Notes under the pieces: model-generated | Databases searched by the model: none | What the model was told of the DNA's origin: nothing | Seen by the model: only the letters and a program-made list of their open reading frames with translations | In this document: one piece after another, positions 35,588-43,414 of the stretch | How the letters are laid out: the number at the start of each line of letters is the position of its first letter | Numbering within the stretch: position 1 is the stretch's first letter | Translations under genes and position numbers: made by a program | DNA from: JAFAGX01 sp035623255 | Lineage (GTDB): Bacteria > Acidobacteriota > Terriglobia > Terriglobales > Acidobacteriaceae | Assembly: GCA_035623255.1 (NCBI GenBank) | Contig: DASPTU010000003.1 | Coordinates: 62,001-126,000 of the forward strand | Direction of reading: 5' to 3' | Length of the DNA: 64,000 nucleotides

Positions 35588-37099
35588 TCAGCGATTCACC
35601 GCCGCGGCTTTCAATCCCAGCAGCTCCCGTTCCAGCCGATCGGTGGTTGGTTGATCGAGGCTTTCAGTGATCAAGGCCGTGTCGTTTTGTACCGTGATCA
35701 CCACGGGGCCTTGTTCGGTGAGCCAGGTATGAGAGCCGGTCAAGGTTTCGACGTTCTGAAGATCCAAGGCCCTGCTTGCGTCCTCAGTTTGATGGATGTA
35801 GTTGTAACGTTTGGCGAGCGCCTTGGCATAAATCGCAGCAAAGCTGGCTGCGCTCTCCGCATTCGACCAGCGCGAAACATAAAGCAGCGCAAGCGGTGCG
35901 GATGCGTCTCCTTTCGGTCGACCGGCGTAGTAATAGCCGCCGCGCCAGTGCGGATAAATATCACGGGAGACGTCTGGACCGGCATACTGATCGACCAGAA
36001 TCGCCACGTCGAACTCGCCCATCGCGCCGACATCAAAGCGATCGTAGTTTTTGAAGTCCTCGCTGAAATCAGGCAGCCGCATAGGTTGCAGCTGTTCATG
36101 CGACAGATAGGTCTTCGGCTCCATGATTTGCCGAGTCGAGTGGGGAGGGTCGCCGAGCGCGCCGGCGAAAGCCTTGTCCTTGCCACCGCTGCGAAGCAGC
36201 TCGGCTTCGAAATCAATGCCGTAACGATAGGGGAAGGTCAGCGCTTCTTTCAAAAACAGCGGGGCATTCTGGAAGGCGGGTGAATCATCCGTGCCCACTA
36301 ACATGCCTTCCTTCATCGCATTCGCTAACTGCGGAGAACTCAAAAGAGACTGCCCTGTGGGCGCGAGCATATAGTCCACCAGCACTATCATGGCCTGCCC
36401 TTCCACAACCGCCTGCCTCGCTTCGCTCAGTTCGTCCTTTTCCAAATCCTCGGGGGTAAGATTCTTCTTCTCATCCAAGTTCACATCGCCAGCTTTCATC
36501 CATTTCTCCAGTCCGAACGATTGATCTTGTAGAGCATGGGTGAGTTCGTGCGCCATGACGGGGCGTTGCTGTTCAGGCCCGATCCAGTCAAGCAGGTTCA
36601 CGGTCTCAGTTTTCGGGTCGTAATATCCAGCTACCTGCTCGCGAAGCAGCTTCACCAGAAAGTCCTGAAGATTGAAGTCGGGCGGCAGCAGGCCGAACTT
36701 CTTCAGCACCGACTCTGATCGGCGCAAGCGCTGGGCGTCGTTGTCTTCGGCCATTGTCTTCTCAAGGTAGGCCACAACTTCATCCCGGGTGGTGAGCTTG
36801 CGCTTGACTTCGTGTTTGATGGGCAGGTTGGTATCTTTACTGGCGAATTTCAGAATCTCGTCTATGTCGCGGAAGAGCTGTTCGGCCTCCTTGGGCGAGA
36901 TCTTTGTACCGACAGCATCCCCAATATCGGACTTCTGATTTCCTGAACCTGGCGGTCCCGTGCCCTGATTAATGGATGGCGGAGGCGAGATTTTGTTTGG
37001 TGCCGACTGAGTCTGCGCCGCCAAAAGCGCGCCCAGCAGCAACAACAGGCTAATCATCCTGCAGACGTGGAGGATTGTTGTCTTTAACTTCTTTGGCAT
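35588..37099 (-). CDS. secreted HExxH metallopeptidase-like protein
   Basis: 503 residues from the ATG at 37099, which begins a signal peptide (RMISLLLLLGALLAAQTQ); an extension to 37165 is not needed. The zinc site is MAHELTHALQDQ with a downstream glutamate in ARQAVVEGQAMIVLVDY, the layout of a gluzincin. A Pro-rich stretch and a mixed alpha/beta C-terminal domain follow. No known peptidase family is recognised beyond the zinc motif. Periplasmic or secreted. Followed upstream by a 531-bp region with a promoter and leader on the opposite strand. Confidence 0.82.
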   Translation of the reverse strand: MPKKLKTTILHVCRMISLLLLLGALLAAQTQSAPNKISPPPSINQGTGPPGSGNQKSDIGDAVGTKISPKEAEQLFRDIDEILKFASKDTNLPIKHEVKRKLTTRDEVVAYLEKTMAEDNDAQRLRRSESVLKKFGLLPPDFNLQDFLVKLLREQVAGYYDPKTETVNLLDWIGPEQQRPVMAHELTHALQDQSFGLEKWMKAGDVNLDEKKNLTPEDLEKDELSEARQAVVEGQAMIVLVDYMLAPTGQSLLSSPQLANAMKEGMLVGTDDSPAFQNAPLFLKEALTFPYRYGIDFEAELLRSGGKDKAFAGALGDPPHSTRQIMEPKTYLSHEQLQPMRLPDFSEDFKNYDRFDVGAMGEFDVAILVDQYAGPDVSRDIYPHWRGGYYYAGRPKGDASAPLALLYVSRWSNAESAASFAAIYAKALAKRYNYIHQTEDASRALDLQNVETLTGSHTWLTEQGPVVITVQNDTALITESLDQPTTDRLERELLGLKAAAVNR

Positions 37100-37307
37100 A
37101 TTCGTCTGTTTTGTCTGACACTCTCTTTCAAAATACGGGAAAGCACACCCGAGAGAACCGGCCACTGCTCAAGCAGCGAGCCTTTATTGATCCGTACACC
37201 GGCCGGAAAAAGGTCATTGTACTTTCGAGTATTGTTGCACGTTTGTAGAAGACTTCGGTTCCCCAACGAGATACGCGGCTAAGCGGAATCACTGTCCGGA
37301 TTACCTG

Positions 37308-37335
37308 TTGACAACGATTTTGGTTCTGATAAAGT
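37308..37335 (+). promoter_or_regulatory. candidate sigma-70 promoter for the di-heme gene
   Basis: TTGACA (37308-37313), a perfect -35, then a 16-bp spacer and TAAAGT (37330-37335), which matches 4 of 6 in the -10 box. A start near 37342 would give a leader of about 290 nt. Confidence 0.55.
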
Positions 37336-37341
37336 CCATCG

Positions 37342-37630
37342 ACATCGTACGAAGGCCACTTCGGCGATTCAAGAAAGCAGCGGCCACCCTCGTTATTGCG
37401 AGCTTTACTTACGCGTTTTCACGCGCCCTTCGGTGGTCAGTAATCGGCGTGCCACCGCGTTGGTTCTAAGCTTGAACCTTTGCTAGACGGTAGGTCTTCC
37501 AGTCGCAAAAGCGACAGTTGGAAGGATCAGCTAGCCCTCCAGGGTTTGTGGGTTGCGAAAACCGATGCTACCGCTGTGCGCGATCGCGTCTCGCCAGGTT
37601 CAAGCGAATTTCAAGTCCGAAGGAGGACTC
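37342..37630 (+). ncRNA. long structured 5' leader, class unknown
   Basis: About 290 nt between the promoter and the GTG at 37631. It folds into separate hairpins: CGGTGG/CCACCG (37430-37456), GGTTC/GAACC (37462-37478), and a large one in which GCTAG (37482-37486) pairs with CTAGC (37530-37534) around CTTCCA-GTCGC with loop AAAA and GCGAC-AGT-TGGAAG. I could not match a known riboswitch class; the 37462-37498 part has some likeness to the GEMM c-di-GMP aptamer (GGTTCTAAG...GACGGTAGGT) but lacks other conserved bases. No ORF with a ribosome site was seen in it. Confidence 0.5.
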
Positions 37631-39127
37631 GTGGGCAGGACGATAAAACTCGCGTCGATCTTAGGTCTGGCGATTCTTTTTTTCGCTGGAGTCGCATTTA
37701 CTCAAAACTATGGTGGCAGTAACGGAGCTGGCAGGCATCGCCGAGGTGACCGTTCCACGGCCAACGGACCTTATCCGGTCGCCGCCGGGGTGGTTGACCC
37801 TGGAGTTCAGACCGACAACCGGAACGCAGGTGGCACACTCATTGACCCGGCGAACGACCCCAATGGCTTCACTTCGTTTTTTAGCGACGGTCTCGCTCGC
37901 TTTCAGGAGGTTGAGTCAGTCTCAGGCGGGGCGAACAACGGCCTGGGACCTCGCTTCAACTTGAACCAATGCTCGGGATGCCATGCGCAGCCTGCGATTG
38001 GCGGGAGCAGCGCGGCGAGCAACCCACAATTTCAGGCGATCAGCGACGGCATGGTCAGCGGGACTACCAACAGCATACCCTCGTTCATCGCAGCCGATGG
38101 TCCAACGCGTGAAGTACGCTTTCCATTTTTCTTCAACAGCAACGGTTCGCCGAACCTGAACAGTCCCAATGGCGGAGTAGAAGACGTGTTCACGGTTTCC
38201 GGACGGCCAGATGCCGGCAGCTGCAATGTTTCGCAGCCGAACTTCGCTGCTGCGCAAGCGGCGAACAACATCATCTTCCGCATACCGACGCCAACCTTCG
38301 GCGCGGGGTTGATTGAGAACCTTGACGATTCCACGTTATTGAAGAACCAGGCGGCCAATCTGCAAAACAACTTTGGCGTGGCGGGCACTTTCAACCACAA
38401 TGGCAACGATGGCACGATCAGCCGTTTCGGGTGGAAGGCGCAGAACAAGTCTCTGCAGATTTTCGCAGGCGAGGCTTACAACGTAGAGATGGGCATCAGC
38501 AATATGCTGTTTCCCCAGGAGCGCCCACTTCCCGGCGAAGAGCAGGGAGTGGGGTTGCCGCCAAACTGCATGAACCTTAGTGGCAAAGGTTATCCCGAGG
38601 ATACATCGAATCCCAACGCATCCCCGAATGCAGCGGTCCTCGATGATGTTTCAGCCTTTGCCAATTTCATGCGATTTCTGGCTCCGCCGCAACCGGGTGC
38701 GGTGGTGTTGAATGGACAAGCAGTCAGCTCAACATCCATTAGCAACGGCAGCGCCCTCTTCCGGTCCATCGGCTGCGCAACCTGCCACAATCCAAGCCCG
38801 GGAACAACGCAAGCCTCGAACTTTGTTCCGGCACTGAGCAATGTTCCGGTGCTTGCATACTCCGATCTGGAAATCCATCATATGGGATCGGGCCTCGCGG
38901 ATAACGTTTCGCAAGGTGGTGCAGGAGGCGACCAGTTCCGCACAGCTCCATTGTGGGGGTTGGGGCAGCGGGTTTACTTTTTGCACGATGGCCGCACCAG
39001 CAACCTGGTCACGGCAATTCAGGCCCACGCCAGTCATGGCAGTGAGGCTACTGGTGTGGAACAAAACTTCTTCGCACTCACTCCCAGGCAGCAACAGGAT
39101 CTGTTGAACTTCCTGCGCTCCCTGTGA
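37631..39127 (+). CDS. di-heme oxidoreductase-like c-type cytochrome
   Basis: 498 residues from the GTG at 37631, with AGGAGG 4 nt upstream; an extension to 37553 is not needed. Signal peptide SILGLAILFFAGVAFT. Two CxxCH heme sites: QCSGCHAQPA near residue 114 and CATCHNPSPG near residue 382, the spacing of di-heme oxidoreductase/DUF1111-type proteins (not the MauG/CCP size class). FLHDGRTSNLVTAIQAHASH at the C-terminus is a conserved block of that family. Periplasmic. Its stop overlaps a GTG in frame with the next gene. Electron partner unknown. Confidence 0.88.
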   Translation: MGRTIKLASILGLAILFFAGVAFTQNYGGSNGAGRHRRGDRSTANGPYPVAAGVVDPGVQTDNRNAGGTLIDPANDPNGFTSFFSDGLARFQEVESVSGGANNGLGPRFNLNQCSGCHAQPAIGGSSAASNPQFQAISDGMVSGTTNSIPSFIAADGPTREVRFPFFFNSNGSPNLNSPNGGVEDVFTVSGRPDAGSCNVSQPNFAAAQAANNIIFRIPTPTFGAGLIENLDDSTLLKNQAANLQNNFGVAGTFNHNGNDGTISRFGWKAQNKSLQIFAGEAYNVEMGISNMLFPQERPLPGEEQGVGLPPNCMNLSGKGYPEDTSNPNASPNAAVLDDVSAFANFMRFLAPPQPGAVVLNGQAVSSTSISNGSALFRSIGCATCHNPSPGTTQASNFVPALSNVPVLAYSDLEIHHMGSGLADNVSQGGAGGDQFRTAPLWGLGQRVYFLHDGRTSNLVTAIQAHASHGSEATGVEQNFFALTPRQQQDLLNFLRSL

Positions 39128-39219
39128 GGCTTTCTAAGGGCTGGCGGGACACGGGACGTCTCGCCAGCTGGTCTTTCCAGCAGCTAACCGGCCGCTGGCT
39201 TAATCCATGGATAAGAAAA

Positions 39220-40236
39220 ATGTCATTTAAATTTCGACCTTCCGCCGTTGTTTGTTTACTCCTCTTATTGCTGAGTTGGATTCGCACGGGCCAAGCCCAG
39301 AACGGTACGGAGCGCAGCGGCGATTTGTCCAATGCCGCGCGACCAGTCACGAAAGTTCCGAGCGGGGTCATTCTGGTAAAGGGAGCATGGTCGGCATCCA
39401 GTGATTCCTCAACTCCTCTACCGGAAGGAGGGACGTTGATCAATGGCGTCTTTGAGAACGCTTATTTTGGACTCCGCTATGCTTTACCGAAAAACTGGGT
39501 AGAAGAATATAAAGGCCCGCCGCCGTCAGATAGCGGCCGTTACGTACTGGCGCAATTGCAGGCGGACGAAAGATCCGAAGCAGCCCACATTCTGATTACC
39601 GCGCAGGACACGTTCTTCAGCCAATCGCCGGCTAGTGACGCGATCGAACTTGCGGCTTATGAGAAAGATAACTTGCAATCTGACTACAAGCTTCAACGGC
39701 CAATCACGCAGACGAAAATAGCGGGCCGGTTATTTACGTTTTTCGCGTATGAATCGCCAGTAGCGCAATTACATTGGTATGTGCTGGGAACTGACATTCG
39801 CTGCCACACTCTCGAGTTCGTGATTACCGGCCGCGATCCAAACCTACTCGAAAACCTGATGCTTGCAATGAACAGAATGGAGCTATCCGCTGGCGCCAGC
39901 CCGGCTGCGAGTCGCGGCGCCAGTGTGTTTCCGGTCTGCATCAAGGGCTATGCGGAGACTGATCAGCTAATCAGGCGAGCAGACCCGGTTTTCACAGAGC
40001 ATAGATTTAATCCGGTCCCGGTCCGCATCATCATTGACCGAGAGGGCAAGATAAAACACATTCACTTTCTCAGCGCATTTCCGGACCAGGAGCAGGCGAT
40101 CGGTGATGCCCTCAGACGATGGAAATTCAAGCCCTATCTAAGCCATGGCCACCCTGTTGAGGTCGAAACGGGTGTGATGTTTGGGCACGGCAAAGACATC
40201 GGGCCAGATCACGAAACCAGTCCGGCAGTCGATTGA
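39220..40236 (+). CDS. exported protein with TonB_C-like domain
   Basis: 338 residues from the ATG at 39220, where a signal peptide starts (SAVVCLLLLLLSWIRTGQAQ); a frame to 39124 exists but would delay the signal. The middle has a beta-rich domain (YFGLRYALPKNWVEEYKGPP, HILITAQDTFFSQ), the C-terminus PVRIIIDREGKIKHIHFLSA and ALRRWKFKPYL, as in TonB_C and related energy-transducer tails. Probably periplasmic. It is 92 nt after the di-heme gene and possibly co-transcribed. Confidence 0.78.
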   Translation: MSFKFRPSAVVCLLLLLLSWIRTGQAQNGTERSGDLSNAARPVTKVPSGVILVKGAWSASSDSSTPLPEGGTLINGVFENAYFGLRYALPKNWVEEYKGPPPSDSGRYVLAQLQADERSEAAHILITAQDTFFSQSPASDAIELAAYEKDNLQSDYKLQRPITQTKIAGRLFTFFAYESPVAQLHWYVLGTDIRCHTLEFVITGRDPNLLENLMLAMNRMELSAGASPAASRGASVFPVCIKGYAETDQLIRRADPVFTEHRFNPVPVRIIIDREGKIKHIHFLSAFPDQEQAIGDALRRWKFKPYLSHGHPVEVETGVMFGHGKDIGPDHETSPAVD

Positions 40237-40288
40237 ATCGTATGGGTTCGGGGTGCAGCTTTAATGATTGGGGTGCACCCGTATTGCT

Positions 40289-40579
40289 TTACTTCTTCTT
40301 AGCGGCGGCAGCATTAGCCGCCTCAGCGGCAGCTTTCAGCTCCTGATTCACCTGCACCAACAGTTGCCGCGCTTTTTCGGCGTGGCCCTTCATGTCGTAA
40401 TGGTTGTCTTTCTGTGCTACCGCGATCTCATTGTTGGCTTCCACGACGTGGTGCTGCGCCGCCGCTAAATGCGGGTGTCTGTTGGGGTCAATGTCAACCA
40501 CCGGTTCCTGGGCCAAAGTTATGCCGCAAAACAGGACTACGGCCAACCCGGCGACGAAGGCTTGAAGCTTCTTGCTCAT
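40289..40579 (-). CDS. small exported Ala/His-rich protein
   Basis: 96 residues from the ATG at 40579, with GGAGG 7 nt upstream; the frame extends to 40657 without support. Signal peptide LQAFVAGLAVVLFCGITLAQ. The mature part is helical with HPHLAAAQHHVVEANNEIAV and a Lys-capped Ala-rich end (AAAEAANAAAAKKK). Resembles small periplasmic helical proteins in acidobacteria; function unknown. Confidence 0.75.
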   Translation of the reverse strand: MSKKLQAFVAGLAVVLFCGITLAQEPVVDIDPNRHPHLAAAQHHVVEANNEIAVAQKDNHYDMKGHAEKARQLLVQVNQELKAAAEAANAAAAKKK

Positions 40580-40726
40580 TCTTTCTTCCTCCGGAGCTGA
40601 TTTTGGGTAAGAGTGTACCATCACCTTTTCTACAATGGCATCAAGCTTGATACCCACTCAGAAGTACATACCAGGCGGAATCTCATCAGGATTTCAATAT
40701 CATGGGCGCAAGGAGACCCCACGCGT

Positions 40727-41311
40727 ATGATCCACAAATTCTGGTGCATCTGCGTTGTCTTGATCGCTGTCGCCGCCGCGTCCAGCGAGAACAAAATACT
40801 GGGCGAAGTCGAATTGCAAGGCGCAAGCAAGGTGGAGAGAGATTCTGGTGTTTGGGTCGACGGTCAGTACCTCGGGTATTTAAAAGAACTAAAAGGTGAC
40901 AAGAAGATCCTTCTTCTCCCGGGTGAGCACGACATCGTGGTTCGGCAGGACGGATATGAGGATTTCCAGACGCGCGTTAACCTTCAGCCCGCCGAAAAGC
41001 AGACCGTGACCGTGAAGATGGCCAAAGACCTGCGCTTTAAAATGCCTTCGGTTTATTCAGAAGTGAAATTGGCGGTCAATCCGAACCGTGCAGCAGTGTT
41101 CGTAGACGATTTGTTTGTCGGCCACGCCTCGGAGTTCGACGGCCTGGTTCATAGCCTGCTGGTTGCACCGGGGCACCGCAAGATCACGATCAGTCTGCCG
41201 GGCTATCAGACTTTTCAGACCGAAGTAGATTTGGCGCCTAAACAGAAGTTCAGGCTGCGAACTGATCTATTGAAAGCGCCGGGGTCGGTAGCAACTTCCG
41301 CTTCGAACTGA
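40727..41311 (+). CDS. PEGA-domain exported protein
   Basis: 194 residues from the ATG at 40727 with AAGGAG about 12 nt upstream. Signal peptide CICVVLIAVAAASS. It has two PEGA-type repeats: SGVWVDGQYLGYLKELKGDK with DIVVRQDGYEDFQTRVNL, and PNRAAVFVDDLFVGHASEFD with HRKITISLPGYQTFQTEVDL. PEGA modules are surface or periplasmic beta-domains that bind envelope components. Divergent from the upstream small gene. Confidence 0.85.
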   Translation: MIHKFWCICVVLIAVAAASSENKILGEVELQGASKVERDSGVWVDGQYLGYLKELKGDKKILLLPGEHDIVVRQDGYEDFQTRVNLQPAEKQTVTVKMAKDLRFKMPSVYSEVKLAVNPNRAAVFVDDLFVGHASEFDGLVHSLLVAPGHRKITISLPGYQTFQTEVDLAPKQKFRLRTDLLKAPGSVATSASN

Positions 41312-41344
41312 AGCCGCTTGGTTTGCGTCGCACAGGAGGTGGGG

Positions 41345-41725
41345 TTATGCTCCAGCGAGGAAGCGGTACTGCTGGGTGGTGAGCGGCACTACGCTAAGGC
41401 GACCCTGGCGCACGAGTGGAGAATCTGCGAAGAGTCTATTGGCCTTGACTTCTGACAATGCCACCGATTTCGGCAGTAGCTTGCCGACTTTGATCTTCAC
41501 TTGAGGATTCCTGGGATCAGAAGCATCCACGGACACGACCGTGGCAGTTCCCACCGCGCTTTTGTGGTCACCGGTCTCATAGATTACAAGCTGTTCCCCC
41601 GGCTTCATGGCACGCAGATTCTTCAGCGCCACCGGATTCGACACTCCGTCCCAGATGGTCGCTCCATCTCTCTGCAAGTCAGCAAATGAGTATTCCGAGG
41701 GTTCGGTTTTCAGAAGGTATTCCAT
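41345..41725 (-). CDS. EVE-domain protein
   Basis: 126 residues making up nearly the whole EVE/PUA-like fold: YLLKTEPSEYSFADLQRDG, WDGVSNPVALKNLRAMKPGE and LVIYETGDHKSAVGTATVV. EVE domains bind modified nucleobases in DNA or RNA. Cytoplasmic; partner unknown. It lies 12 nt after the following carboxypeptidase-regulatory-like gene. Confidence 0.92.
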   Translation of the reverse strand: MEYLLKTEPSEYSFADLQRDGATIWDGVSNPVALKNLRAMKPGEQLVIYETGDHKSAVGTATVVSVDASDPRNPQVKIKVGKLLPKSVALSEVKANRLFADSPLVRQGRLSVVPLTTQQYRFLAGA

Positions 41726-41737
41726 AGTAGGTTTGGG

Positions 41738-42154
41738 TCACTGCGGATTATCTTTCTTTTCGTTTGGGTGGTCCTGGTACACGGAATACTGAGCTTCGGG
41801 TCGCTTTAACTTTATGCTGATGTTTAGTGTGGGTTGGTCAATCTCATAGTCGGCGCCGAAGGTCTGGAAACCCGTCGCGATCACTTGGATCCTGAATTTT
41901 CCATACGGGACGCCTTCGTAGCTGGCCTTGCCATCCAAATCAGTCTTCAGTTCCAGCCCGCCTTTTTCCTGTTTACCTTTGTCTCCCACCTCATGCAAGA
42001 TCACGGCTGCGTTGCGTACCGGCTTGCCGTTGTAATCCTTCACCACCACAAAATTGAGGGTCGCGACGGGGCCGACATCATTGTTGTTCTTGTCGCTCGC
42101 TGGCGAAGGGACCGAGGTTATCGCCAACAGCGCCAAAAGCCAGGCAGCCTTCAT
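41738..42154 (-). CDS. exported carboxypeptidase-regulatory-like (Cna-B-type) protein
   Basis: 138 residues. Signal peptide (WLLALLAITSVPSPAS), then one beta-sandwich domain: LNFVVVKDYNGKPVRNAAVI, DGKASYEGVPYGKFRIQVIA, and the C-terminal ISIKLKRPEAQYSVY. It matches the carboxypeptidase regulatory-like fold, often a binding module in acidobacterial exported proteins. Upstream of the EVE gene on the same strand, 12 nt apart. Confidence 0.8.
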   Translation of the reverse strand: MKAAWLLALLAITSVPSPASDKNNNDVGPVATLNFVVVKDYNGKPVRNAAVILHEVGDKGKQEKGGLELKTDLDGKASYEGVPYGKFRIQVIATGFQTFGADYEIDQPTLNISIKLKRPEAQYSVYQDHPNEKKDNPQ

Positions 42155-42279
42155 AGCGCCAATTTTAAGCGCAGGCCCCTCGGCTTGTCATGTGGACGAC
42201 GGCAGGGATGAGGTCTAGTTGAAAGTCAGCAGGCTGCCGGGCTTGCCTGACCTGCACGCCTTAAGTAAGCTCGGGAACC

Positions 42280-43362
42280 ATGAAATCGACCCGATTCACA
42301 TGCCTGATAGCTCTAATGTTGTTAGCCACTGTCAATGCCGGAGTCGGCGCCGAGCAATTGGCCGAGCCAACTGAAGGTGACTTCACTACCCATGACTTCC
42401 ATTTCCGCTCCGGTGAAGTCCTGCCCGAACTGAAACTTCATTACGCGACTTACGGGAAGCCGGCTACGGATAGCAAGGGGCACGTGACGAATGCCGTGAT
42501 GATCCTGCACGGCACGACCGGCTCAGGAAAGCAGTTTGTCACGCCTCAGTTCGCTGGAGTGCTTCTTGGCCCCGGAGAACTGCTCGACGCGGCTAAATAC
42601 TTCATCATCCTTCCCGACGGAATTGGAACGGGGCGTTCCAGCAAACCCAGCGATGCTCTTCACGCAAAGTTTCCGCATTATGACTACGACGACATGGTCG
42701 AGGCGCAGCATTTGCTGCTGACCGAAGGTTTGAAAGTTGACCACCTGCGGCTACTGATGGGAACGTCGATGGGCTGCATGCATTCCTGGATTTGGCTGGA
42801 AAGATATCCAGACTTTATGGATGCGGCGATGCCGCTGGCTTGTTTGCCAGTGCAAATTGCAGGGAGAAACCGGATGTGGCGGAAGATGGTAATGGATGCG
42901 ATCCACGACGACCCCGGGTGGATGAACGGCGACTATCGTGAGCAGCCGTCGGCTATGCGGACCGTGGCAGATCTCTTCCTGATTATGGCTGGGAGTCCGC
43001 TGCAACTGCAGAGGGAGTACCCGACGCGCGACCAGGCGGATTCTTTTCTGCAGAAATATCTCGCTGCTCGCATGAACGTTATGGATGCAAACGATACGTT
43101 GTACGCTTTCGATGCCTCGCGAAATTATGATCCATCGGGCAAGCTTGATCAGATAAAAGCCCCCGTCATGTTTGTTAACTCCGCAGATGATGTCATCAAT
43201 CCGCCCGAGTTGGGAATTGCGGAGGAACAAATCAAGAAAGTTAAAAGAGGCCGCTTCGTTCTGTTACCGATTTCTGACCAGATGCGTGGACACGGAACGC
43301 ACAGTCTGCCGGCAGTCTGGAAAGAGTATCTGGCACAACTCATGGACGAGAGCAGTCACTAG
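42280..43362 (+). CDS. exported alpha/beta hydrolase, MetX/homoserine acetyltransferase-like
   Basis: 360 residues. Signal peptide LIALMLLATVNAGVGAEQ. Alpha/beta-hydrolase core: MILHGTTGSGKQFVTPQFAG with FIILPDGIGTGRSSKPSD, then the nucleophile elbow LLMGTSMGCMHSWIWLERYP, and AMPLACLPVQIAGRNRMWR, an arrangement seen in the MetX family. C-terminal MFVNSADDVINPPELG and GHGTHSLPAVWKEYL supply the Asp and His. The export signal suggests a periplasmic esterase or hydrolase instead of methionine synthesis. Confidence 0.82.
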   Translation: MKSTRFTCLIALMLLATVNAGVGAEQLAEPTEGDFTTHDFHFRSGEVLPELKLHYATYGKPATDSKGHVTNAVMILHGTTGSGKQFVTPQFAGVLLGPGELLDAAKYFIILPDGIGTGRSSKPSDALHAKFPHYDYDDMVEAQHLLLTEGLKVDHLRLLMGTSMGCMHSWIWLERYPDFMDAAMPLACLPVQIAGRNRMWRKMVMDAIHDDPGWMNGDYREQPSAMRTVADLFLIMAGSPLQLQREYPTRDQADSFLQKYLAARMNVMDANDTLYAFDASRNYDPSGKLDQIKAPVMFVNSADDVINPPELGIAEEQIKKVKRGRFVLLPISDQMRGHGTHSLPAVWKEYLAQLMDESSH

Positions 43363-43414
43363 CTGCCGGGAGATCACATCGCTTGACCCGGCGGTGTCGG
43401 CTGCGGAATTCCCG

